In this document: positions 54,870 to 64,000 of the stretch, piece after piece
How positions within the stretch are numbered: position 1 is the stretch's first letter
Layout: the number at the start of each line of letters is the position of its first letter
Assembly: GCA_963575745.1 (NCBI GenBank)
Contig: CAUYUJ010019259.1
Coordinates: 489,589 to 553,588 of the forward strand
DNA length: 64,000 nt
Source of the DNA: Prorocentrum cordatum
Taxonomy: Eukaryota > Sar > Dinophyceae > Prorocentrales > Prorocentraceae
Direction of reading: 5' to 3'
Translations under genes and position numbers: made by a program
The notes under the pieces: generated by a model
Database searches by the model: none
What the model was told of the DNA's origin: nothing
The model's input: only the letters and a program-made list of their open reading frames with translations

Positions 54870-57015
54870 ATGGCGTTCAAGCGTTTCAAGGACTCGGAGT
54901 TCTCGGGCGACCTCTACGAGATGTCAACATTCATGCAACCTCCTGCAGGCGGTTGGCTGTCCACTGCCGATTGCTTCGGCCGCGCGCTTCGTGTAGTTCT
55001 GGCATTCTATGTGTTCAAGAGGCCAACGGCATTCCGCAGACCCCCAGAAGAGGCGGGGAGTCCACGGTTGAGGCGTATTGGGCACTATTTGGGGACTCTT
55101 CGCGGGCGTCTTGGGAGCTGATTAGGGGTCTGGTGGAGCCTCTTGGAGGCAGTTTTGAAGCGCCTTGGGGGCAGTTTTGATGCTCCTTTGGGGCCCTTGT
55201 GGGGTCCTCTTGGGGCTTCTTGGGGGCGGCTGGGGGGCTTCTTGGGGCCTTGGGGGGGGTCTCTTCGGGCGGAGGATCGGTTTCTCGGTTCGTCTTCTCC
55301 CTCTGGCCTCTCTTTGGGCCTCTCTTGGAGCGATCTGTGGACGTGTTGGGCCCCTCTCTGGGCCATCTTGGATCCCTCTTGGGCCGTCCTGGGGCCCTCG
55401 TGAGAGCCTCCTGGGCAGGTTTGGGGCGGTCCACGACGCCTCTTGGGCTGTCTCGGGGCGTCAGAAGCTCGAGAAGACGATATGACCCCTCAAAACAAAG
55501 AAGACCTTCAGGACATCAGTGATTTGTGCCTCTTGGGGCCCTCTTGGGAAGGCTCTTGGGGCTCTCTTGGGGTGTCTCGAGGGCGTGCTGGGGCGTCTTG
55601 GAGCCATCTTGGGCCAATCGTTCGGCGATTCGGGATCGTCGTGGATCCGGTTTTGGGCCACGGACGGCAAGAGCTGAAGTTCCTGGACGTTTCCAGAGTC
55701 TCCTTCGGTTGCGCCAGGGAGCCCCGGATACCCCCTCCCCTCCTTTCAAACGGGATGTTGGGAACTGGGGGAGGGGACAGGGGGGATGGGCAACGGCCAA
55801 TCATCTCCACACGCCTTTGCTCACCCCAGCAAGCGGGGGTCAGGCGGATTGCTAACCTCGCAGCCCGTCTTGAATTGTAACAGCTTCCTGTGAAGTACCA
55901 TCAGGTCTTTCACTGGGAGGTGGATTGGATGGAGTCCACTTGATCATTGGCTCGGCTCCTTATAATGTGGCCATGACTGTTGATCCTGCTTTGTGCCACG
56001 ACAAGCTGAAGACAGCATTGAAGCCACCTTCGGAGGTCAACTGCTTTTTCGTGGAGCCTGAGAATTTCTTCGCGCGGTGCTTCTGGGCCTTTCAAATGGT
56101 GGGCTCAGTGCCTCTGGCCATTTTCATGACCCACGGCAACAGCACTGCCGCGATCGAAAATGCCTGGCACGACTACGTTCTGACCAAGCAGTTCTGGAGG
56201 AGGCATATGGAGAAGACCAACATGCCGTTCCCCCAGCAGCTTGGCCAATGGGATGGGAGCAGTTGCGATTGGTGGTCACACGCCCAAGGGAAGTCCGGTG
56301 ACTTCATCGTTGGGGATGTCGTGTTGAAGCTTATGGACGGGTGCCTGGGCAGAGGGGACACTTTCCTGGAAGTTGGTAGGGATGGTTTTGATGGCACTGT
56401 GGCAGCAGTCTCAAGGGTGCTGAACGAGAAATATGCATCAATCGTAGGAGTGCTTGTTCTGGAATGGGTGCGCCCAAAGTCTGGACACGAGGTGCACTCA
56501 TTCGACATCGTCACCATGGTCATGCCGGACGACAGCATCCAGCTCGTGTCCTGCCTGTATTGGGGCAACTGCAGGGACGGAGGATCCAGCACGCACGATG
56601 CCATGGCCGGCTTCGTAGTCGACGTCGACAAGGAGAAGGTGCACTCAACGGCATCGTGGTACTCCGCCCTATTTGCCAAGAGCATGGGGGCGGGGCAGAG
56701 CGCTCAGGCCGGCCAGGGAAAGGGGCACGGCGAGGTCGGCAATCGCAGGGGCTTCCCGGCATCAGGGAGCTTGCGAGCCTGCCATCAAGGTCACGAGTCT
56801 GCGTTGCAGAGGCACCATGTGCACGCGTTGCTGGGATCAGATGTTGTCAGCAGCTCAGGGGCCCCGTCATTCTTCGAGGGCAATTTATGCCTCGCATAGG
56901 ATTCCCCGTCGCGTCCTTCCCTGACGTGGAGGAGTACCATGTGGTTTCTTGAGCCACAGCAAAGCGCTGTCAGCTTCCTCCAATCACGTCGCAGGAAGGC
57001 CACATCACCGTGTAG
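54870..57015 (+). pseudogene. Unit 6: ATP-grasp gene with many small indels
   Basis: Exon 1 (54870-55052) is intact. Exon 2 (55830-57015) is 1186 nt instead of 1179 because of at least a dozen 1-2 base insertions and deletions. These are confined to 55640-55990 and 56735-57090; the centre 55990-56735 is clean and in frame and retains Lys227, the glycine loop and Glu272, with AQGK and GAGQSAQ. Indels at the ends of an otherwise perfect exon, next to an N gap, suggest unpolished long-read sequence more than decay, but a real pseudogene cannot be excluded. Confidence 0.7.
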
Positions 57016-57603
57016 ATGGCTTGGGGTGAATGTCGTCGAGGCACACTCCGGTCGACGACTGAAGGTTTACGCCATCAATTGGAGCGTTGAATTGCAGAGG
57101 TGCATAGCGTGTGAATGTACGTGATTGGGCTTTGTGCAGCCTGTCCAAGCACATTTGCCTTCGCACCGCGCTGACACCTTCACATTTTTCTAAGTCGCGA
57201 CAAGTGCGACGTCACCGCCCAGGACGATGGGGTCGAGCGAGCGCTGTGGATTCCACTGCCCGTCAGTCGGGGAGCATGTATTTATCAAGGGGCATCGTTT
57301 CGCTGCAGATCGTGACGAAGCATGCTGCCAGCGAGGAAAAGGGGGCTCCATGGCGTGCCTTGAGATCATCGTAGGAAGTTTAGGTTCCAACCAGAGTCCC
57401 CCAGGCCTCGGGAAGAGTCTCCGCGGGCATACCCTGCTTCAGCGCTCGGCAGCGTTCGGGACTCGGGGTCTGGGCCCCCCTGAAGAGCGTTTCCAGTCAA
57501 GGGGCCTGAGGGCACTCCGCTCAGTGCCTCGCGGCATGGAAGCGGACGTGTGCCACATTTGCCGTTGGGATGTTTCTTGTCCTTTGCGTCGGTTTTCCTT
57601 CGT

Positions 57604-57934
57604 CGGCCACCGCACCATCCCGTGGGTTGCGGGCGGCCCGCTTCATCCAAGTATCTGCGTATACTACGGGTAACATGACGTGCCACAATGTGCGTTGGAC
57701 GAGCGGCGCTCACCAGGAGNNNNNNNNNNNNNNNNNNNNNNNNNNNNNNNNNNNNNNNNNNNNNNNNNNNNNNNNNNNNNNNNNNNNNNNNNNNNNNNNN
57801 NNNNNNNNNNNNNNNNNNNGCCACCGCACCATCCCGTGGGTTGCGGGCGGCCCGCTTCATCCAAGTATTTGCGCATACTACGGGTAACATGATGTGCCAC
57901 AATGTGCGTTGGACGAGCGGCGCTCACCAGGAGT
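57604..57934. other. 100-N assembly gap flanked by the same 115-bp segment
   Basis: 57720-57819 is N. The 115 bases before the gap (57605-57719) and after it (57820-57934) are the same spacer segment, with three substitutions (TCTGCGTA versus TTTGCGCA, GACG versus GATG). The gap joins two contig ends from different units or alleles, so units may be missing here. Confidence 0.9.
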
Positions 57935-59159
57935 TTGTGATGTGTTCTGGCCCAGGGCCGAGCTCGAGGGACCCTCTGTTACTGTCGCAGTCGTTGTATT
58001 GCTTCATGAATATGAGCAGTCGTTGCTAGGCTATGGTGTTACAAGTGTTGCCGCCAAGTACCCGTTCATGGTGTTCTATTACGTTGAGCGTTGAACATCA
58101 CACGGCGTACCCAACTAGTTCATGCTTCTTTTTCTCAACGCAGTCACACATTCCTACGGCATGATGAATTGCAGGTCGATCCCCTTGACGAGCGATTTCC
58201 GTTATGCAACACAGAAACATACGATCCCTTGTGCGCAAACAAAGCAATCATGCATGTAGTGGCTGATCATTGTGGTAAAACGTTGCAGATGCAGCTGCGC
58301 GAGATTGCGGGTCAGCAACTTTGGTAACAATCGTAGGCGCGCGTACACTTTGACATGATTTCCTCGTTCTCCGCTGTACTGCAGCCCAGCAAGCAGTCGA
58401 GAGTTATGAACCATACAGTGCATTCTCGAAGACGCCTGCGGCGAATCACCGCCACCCCCTGCCTTGTGTCAACGCCCACGCGGCCAAACCTCGGGCCGAA
58501 GTCTGGCCAAGCTAGTGAACTATGTAGTCCCCCAGCCGTTGTGGAGCCCCTCGGGGGAACTTTTGGGAGAGGAAAAGGGAGGAGAAGAAGTAGAAGGAGG
58601 ACGAGTAGGAGTAGGAGCAGGAGGAACAAGGCGAGACCTTTTGAGTCCCTCGTGGGGCCTCCTGGGGGCTTCCTGGGAGCACCCCGGGGGCCCCTGGGGC
58701 GGTCCCTTGGGGGCTTCTGGGGGCCTCTAAGGAACCTCTTGGCCTTCAGATGCAGTTTGGGAGCCATCTCTGGACAGTCCTGGGTCCCTCTTCGGGCGCT
58801 CGAGGGCCGTCTTGGAAGTCTATGGGGCCGTCTTGGGGGCCTCTTGGGCCGACTTGTGACCCGCTTTGGGTGTCTTGCGGGCCTCTTGGAGCCTCTTGGG
58901 CCGTCTTGGTGCGACCTTGGGGGCCCATGGGCTATGGGGCCTTGGAGCGTCGGAAGCTCGAATAGGCGAGAACGTTAGAATCATTGAAGCACCATACCGA
59001 CATTAATGAGGTTGTCCTCCTGGAGCTTCTCGTGAAACCTGGATGGGGGCGCTCCATGCAGGGATGTTGCAAAGAGAGGCTCGGCTAAGCCACTCTGCTC
59101 TCCCCAACGCGTGCCACAGGTCCTCCCGCATCTTGCACCCTTGGGTGCACGTTCCCGCG

Positions 59160-59201
<42 letters not shown>

Positions 59202-59924
59202 AGCCAGTTCGTGTCCAGCCCTGGCCGCCTGTGCTTCAACGACTCCAGACCCCATTTCAAAGCATTGCCATCCGTCGGCTCCCAGCTCTGGTGAACGCAG
59301 GATCCCACATTCCAAAAGAGGTGCACAGAAATCCTGTTCCACCAGCTTTCTCGCTCACAATCCTCGCGGGCGGCCAAGAGGGGGTAATGACGAGGGGCTG
59401 GTGGATATCGTGGCCAGGGCCATGGTACCTCGCCAGATTTCATGGCGCCTCTTCTTAGTTTACTACGTCCCCTGGCCCCCCATGGGCCGTGCATATGCCT
59501 CGGGTCATGTTTTGCGACGCCCCTTCTTGGACGCCCCCGACATCCGCACACATTGATGAATGCGTCAGGCAGTTCTTGTGGCCTTCGGCCTCTTGGGGGC
59601 TGGGAGCCTCTTGGGGGCCGGCTGGCCGTCTTGGGGGCCACCTCGGGGGGAAACGCTACAAGTATGAGCTAGTGTTTCCCCTGGTGGGCCCCTTTTGAGG
59701 CTGTCTTGTTGGCCTCTTGGGCCCTGTTGGGAGCTTCGGGAGCCGCCCTGGAGCCACATAGGCAGTATCTTGGGCCGTACCAGGCGTTGTTCAGACGGAA
59801 GAGTCGAGTGTGCGAACGGAAAGCAACACAAACATGTGTTGCAATGATTAGTGCATCTTGGGCCTGTTCCGAGGGCCTCCAAGTCGCCCTTGGAGGCCCT
59901 TGAAGAGGGCAGCCCAATGGCGGG
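57935..59924. other. Spacer before unit 7 (alpha type)
   Basis: Alpha markers, short (GT)n at 59163-59199, purine patch near 58570-58630. Confidence 0.7.
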
Positions 59925-59970
59925 TCCGTAGCCATTTTGGCTGAAGCCATTTTGGCTGAACCATTTTCAG
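59925..59970 (+). other. Spliced-leader relic, unit 7
   Basis: CCGTAGCCATTTTGGCTGAAG, CCATTTTGGCTGAA, CCATTTTCAG. Confidence 0.88.
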
Positions 59971-60008
59971 GGAAGGTCAGGGATCGCGACAGAGTTCCAG
60001 AAACAAGC

Positions 60009-62141
60009 ATGGCGTTCAAGCGTTTCAAGGACTCGGAGTTCTCGGGCGACCTCTACGAGATGTCAACATTCATGCAACCTCCTGCAGGCGGTTGGCTGTC
60101 CACTGCCGATTGCTTCGGCCGCGCGCTTCGTGTAGTTCTGGCATTCTATGTGTTCAAGAGGCCAACGGCATTCCGCAGACCCCCAGAAGAGGCGGGGAGT
60201 CCACGGCTGAGGCGTATTGGGCACTATTTGGGGACTTTTCGTGGGCGTCTTGGGAGCTGTTTAGGGGTCTGGTGGAGCCTCTTGGAGGCAGTTTTGAAGC
60301 GTCTTGGGGGCAGTTTTGATGCTCCTTTGGGGCCCTTGTGGGGGCCTCTTGGGGCTTCTTGGGGGCGGCTGGGGGGCTTCTTGGGGCCTTGGGGGGGTCT
60401 CTTCGGGCGGAGGATCGGTTTCTCGGTTCGTCTTCTCCCTCTTGGCCTCTCTTGGGGCCTCTCTTGGAGCGATCTGTGGACGTGTTGGGCCCCTCTCTGG
60501 GCCATCTTGGATCCCTCTTGGGCCGTCCTGGGGCCCTCGTGAGAGCCTCCTGGGCAGGTTTGGGGCGGTCCACGACGCCTCTTGGGCTGTCTCGGGGCGT
60601 CAGAAGCTCGAGAAGACGATATGACCCCTCAAAACAATGAAGACCTTCAGGACATCAGTGAGTTGTGCCTCTTGGGGCCCTCTTGGGAAGGCTCTTGGGG
60701 CTCTCTTGGGGTGTCTCGAGGGCGTGCTGGGGCGTCTTGGAGCCATCTTGGGCCAATCGTTCGGCGATTCGGGATTGTCGTGGATCGGTTTTTGGGCCAC
60801 GGACGGCAGAGCTGGAAGTTCCTGGACGTTCCAGAGTCTTCAGGGGTGCGCCAGGGAGCCCCGGATACCCCCTCCCTCCTTTCAACGAGATGTTGGACCC
60901 TTGGGGAGGGGGACATGGGGAAAGGGCACGGCCAATCATCTCACACGCCTTTGCTCCCCCAGCAAGCGGGGGTCGGCGGATTGCTAGCCTCGCAGCCGCT
61001 TGACTTGTACAGCTTTCTTGTGAAGTACCATCAGGTCTTTCACTGGGGAGGCTGGATTGGATGGAGTCACTTGATCATGCTCGTCTCCTTGATAATGTGG
61101 CCAGGACTGTTGATCCTGCTCGTGTGCCACGACAAGCTGAAGACAGCATTGAAGCCACCTTCGGAGGTCAACTGCTTTTTCGTGGAGCCTGAGAATTTCT
61201 TCGCGCGGTGCTTCTGGGCCTTTCAAATGGTGGGCTCAGTGCCTCTGGCCATTTTCATGACCCACGGCAACAGCACTGCCGCGATCGAAAATGCCTGGCA
61301 CGACTACGTTCTGACCAAGCAGTTCTGGAGGAGGCATATGGAGAAGACCAACATGCCGTTCCCCCAGCAGCTTGGCCAATGGGATGGGAGCAGTTGCGAT
61401 TGGTGGTCACACGCCAAAGGGAAGTCCGGTGACTTCATCGTTGGGGATGTCGTGTTGAAGCTTATGGACGGGTGCCTGGGCAGAGGGGACACTTTCCTGG
61501 AAGTTGGTAGGGATGGTTTTGATGGCACTGTGGCAGCAATCTCAAGGGTGCTCAACGAGAAATATGCATCAATCGTAGGAGTGCTTGTTCTGGAATGGGT
61601 CCGCCCAAAGTCTGGACACGAGGTGCACTCATTCGATATCGTCACCATGGTCATGCCGGACGACAGCATCCAGCTCGTGTCCTGCCTGTACTGGGGCAAC
61701 TGCAGGGACGGAGGATCCAGCACGCACGATGCCATGGCCGGCTTCGTAGTCGACGTCGACAAGGAGAAGGTGCACTCAACGGCATCGTGGTACTCCGCCC
61801 TATTTGCCAAGAGCATGGGGGCGGGGCAGAACGGTCAGGCCGGCCAGGGAAAGGGGCACGGCGAGGTCGGCATCGGCAGCCATTTCCCGGGCATCAGGGA
61901 GCTGTGCGAGCAGGCCATCAAGGGTCACGAGTCTGCGTTGCAGGAGGCACCATGGTTGCACGCGGTGGGCTGGGATGCGATGTTCAGCAGCTCAGGGCCC
62001 GTCTTCTTCGAGGGCAATTATGCCTCGCATAGGATCCCCCGTCGCGTCTTCCTGACGTGGAGGAGTACCATGTGGTTCTTGAGCCACAGCAAGCGCTTCA
62101 GCTTGCTCCAATCACGTCGCAGGAAGCACATCACCGTGTAG
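60009..62141 (+). CDS. ATP-grasp protein, unit 7
   Basis: Exon 1 60009-60191, intron 771 nt, exon 2 60963-62141. Intact. It has PLDLYSF, AAISRV (AAVSRV elsewhere), HAKGK and GAGQNGQ, and shares the GTCCGC and GATATC markers with unit 4. Confidence 0.8.
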
Positions 62142-64000
62142 ATGGCTTGGGGAAAATGTCGTCGAGGCGAACAACTCCGGTAATAACGACTGAAGGTTGA
62201 CGCCATCAATTGGAGCGTTGAATTTGCAGAGGTGCATAGCGTGTGAATGTACGTGATTGGGCTTTGTGTAGCCTGTCCAAGCACAGTTGCCTTCGCACCG
62301 CGCTGACGCCTTCACATTTTTCTAAGTCGCGACAAGTGCGACGTCGCCGCCCAGGACGATGGGGTCGAGCGAGCGCTGTGGATTCCGCTGCCCGTCAGTC
62401 GGGGAACATGTATTTATCAAGGGGCGTCGTTTCGCTGCAGATCGTGACGAAGCATGCTGCCAGCGAGGAAAAGGGGGCTCCATGGCGTGCCTTGAGACCA
62501 TCGTAAGCAATGTTGGAAGTTTGGGTTCCAACCAGAGTCCCCCAGGCCTCGGGAAGAGTCTCCGCGGGCATACCCTGCTTCAGCGCTCGGCAGCGTTCGG
62601 GACTCGGGGGTCTGGGCCCCCCTGAAGAGCGTTTCCAGTCAAGGAGCCTAAGGGCACTCCGCTCAGTGCCTCGCGGCGTGGAAGCGGACGTGTGCCACAT
62701 TTGCCGTTGGGATGTTGTTTCTTTTGCGTCGGTTTTCCTTCGTCGGCCACCGCACCATCCCGTGGGTTGCGGGCGGCCCGCTTCATCCAAGTAACTACGT
62801 ATACTACGGGTAACATGATGTGCCACAATGTGCGTTGGACGAGCGTCGCTCACCAGGAGTTTGGGATGTGTTCTGGCCCCGGGCCGATCTCGAGGGACCC
62901 TCTGTTATTGTCGCAGTCGTTGTATTGGTTCATACATGTGAGCAGTCGTTGCTTGGCTATGGTGTTACAAGTGTTGCCGCCGAGTACCTGCTCATGGTGT
63001 TCTATTACGCTGAGCGTTGAACATCACACGGCGTACCAAACTATTTCATGCCTCTTTTTCTCAACGCAGTCACACATTCCTACGGTATGATGAATTGCAG
63101 GTCGATCCCCTGGACGAGCGATTTCCGTTATGCAATACAGAAACACACGATCGCCTCTGTGCAAACAAAGCAATCATGCATGGAGGGGCGGATCATTGTG
63201 GCAAAACGTTGCAGATGCTGCTGCGCGAGATTGCGTACACTTTGACATGATTTCTTCGTTCTCCGTTGTACTGCAGCCCAGCAAGCAGTCGAGAGTCATG
63301 AACCATAAAGTGCATTCTCGAAGACGCCTGCGGCGAATCACCGCCACCCCCTGCCTTGTGTCAACGCCCACGCGGCCAAACGTCGGGCCGAAGTCTGGCC
63401 AAGCTAGTGAACTATGTAGTCCCCCAGCCGTTGTGGAGCCCCTCGGGGGAACTTTTGGGAGAGGAAAAGGGAGGAGAAGAAGTAGAAGGAGGACGAGTAG
63501 GAGTAGGAGCAGGAGGAACAAGGCGAGACCTTTTGAGTCCCTCGTGGGGCCTCCTGGGGGCTTCCTGGGAGCACCCTGGGGGCCCCTGGGGCGGTCCCTT
63601 GGGGGCTTCCGGGGGCTTCTAAGGAACCTCTTGGCCTTCAGAGGCCGTTTTGGAGCCATCTCTGGACAGTCGTGGGTCCCTCTTCGGGCGCTCGAGGGCC
63701 GCCTTGGAAGTCTATGGGGCCGTCTTGGGGGCTTCTTGGGCCGCCTTCTAGCCCGCTTTGACTATCTTGCGGGCCTGTTGGAGCCTCTTGGGCCGTCTTG
63801 GTGCGACCGTGGGGGCCCATGGGCTATGGGGCCTTCGAGCGTCGGAAGTTCGAATAGGCGAGAACGCTAAAATCATTGCAGCACCATGCCGTCATTAATG
63901 AGGTTATCCTCCTGGAGCTCCTCTTGAAGCCTGGATGGTGGCGCTCCATGCAGGGATGTTGCAAAGAGAGGCTCGGCTAAGCTACTCTGCTCTCCCCAAC
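62142..64000. other. Spacer after unit 7 (beta type), cut by the window end
   Basis: Matches the spacer after unit 4 in GGGGAAAATGTCG, the AGCAATGTT insertion (62506) and the 33-bp loss after GAGATTGCG (63233). The window ends before the GT microsatellite position. Confidence 0.8.

Larger units (their letters stand above)
32365..64000 (+). repeat. Head-to-tail array of ~4.9-kb units, each with an ATP-grasp gene
   Basis: Spliced-leader relics mark seven unit starts: 33195, 38105, 40039, 44990, 49835, 54785 and 59925. Successive distances are 4910, 1934, 4951, 4845, 4950 and 5140 bp. The left edge (32365-33194) is a spacer copy clearly more diverged than the rest and lacking the GT microsatellite. 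The right edge lies outside the window. Each spacer (about 2.6-2.8 kb after the gene) has a purine patch (GGAGAAGAAGTAGAAGGAGG type), CTTGGGG repeats and, in most units, a (GT)n run. No second gene per unit is supported. Exons are nearly identical between units while introns and spacers vary by indels. Confidence 0.95.

Overview
The window looks like nuclear DNA of a dinoflagellate. The best evidence is copies of the dinoflagellate spliced leader (SL, the 22-nt sequence CCGTAG...GGCTCAAG) embedded in genomic DNA just upstream of every substantial gene: 4508-4528, 9280-9301, 11849-11869, and once per unit in a tandem array from 33195 onward. One of these (33195-33216) matches the SL consensus exactly. 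This is the known signature of genes re-integrated from trans-spliced mRNA. High GC, sparse genes, very long purine/pyrimidine microsatellites, head-to-tail gene repeats and apparently non-GT intron donors fit the same assignment. The species cannot be fixed from the sequence alone.

Region by region: 1-2406 is a decayed retrotransposon with a DUF4326-like ORF, an RNase H-like part, a C5 cytosine methyltransferase and a tyrosine recombinase, all frame-broken, ending at a 100-N gap. 2507-4500 holds a HEAT-repeat fragment and diverged repeats. 4508-15150 is the gene-bearing part: three uncharacterised genes (4571-8157, 9365-10494, 11929-14652), each with an SL relic 40-80 nt before its ATG and each surrounded by GGA, TCC or AAC microsatellites. 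The second needs a -1 frame change at CCCAAAA. The third is interrupted by a 172-bp introner-like element with terminal inverted repeats (TIRs) and a TAAGG target duplication, which behaves as an in-frame 177-nt intron; a second copy lies at 17130-17300.

15150-32360 has almost no recognisable genes: a second HEAT-repeat fragment (about 16065-16347), several small TIR elements (one nested inside another near 25.2 kb), and long microsatellites including about 450 bp of GGA at 28.9-29.3 kb.

32365-64000 is a head-to-tail array of a roughly 4.9-kb unit. Each complete unit has a multiple SL relic, a 61-codon exon 1, a 747-781-nt intron made mostly of degenerate 10-bp CTTGGGG-type repeats, and a 1179-nt exon 2. 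The 453-residue product is a membrane-anchored ATP-grasp enzyme of the sugar-transfer-associated type. Seven units are visible: five look intact (33279, 40123, 45074, 49919, 60009), one has lost exon 2 (38190), and one is full of small indels beside a second N gap (54870). The array continues past the right edge. Units of a distinct beta subtype recur 14.9 kb apart.
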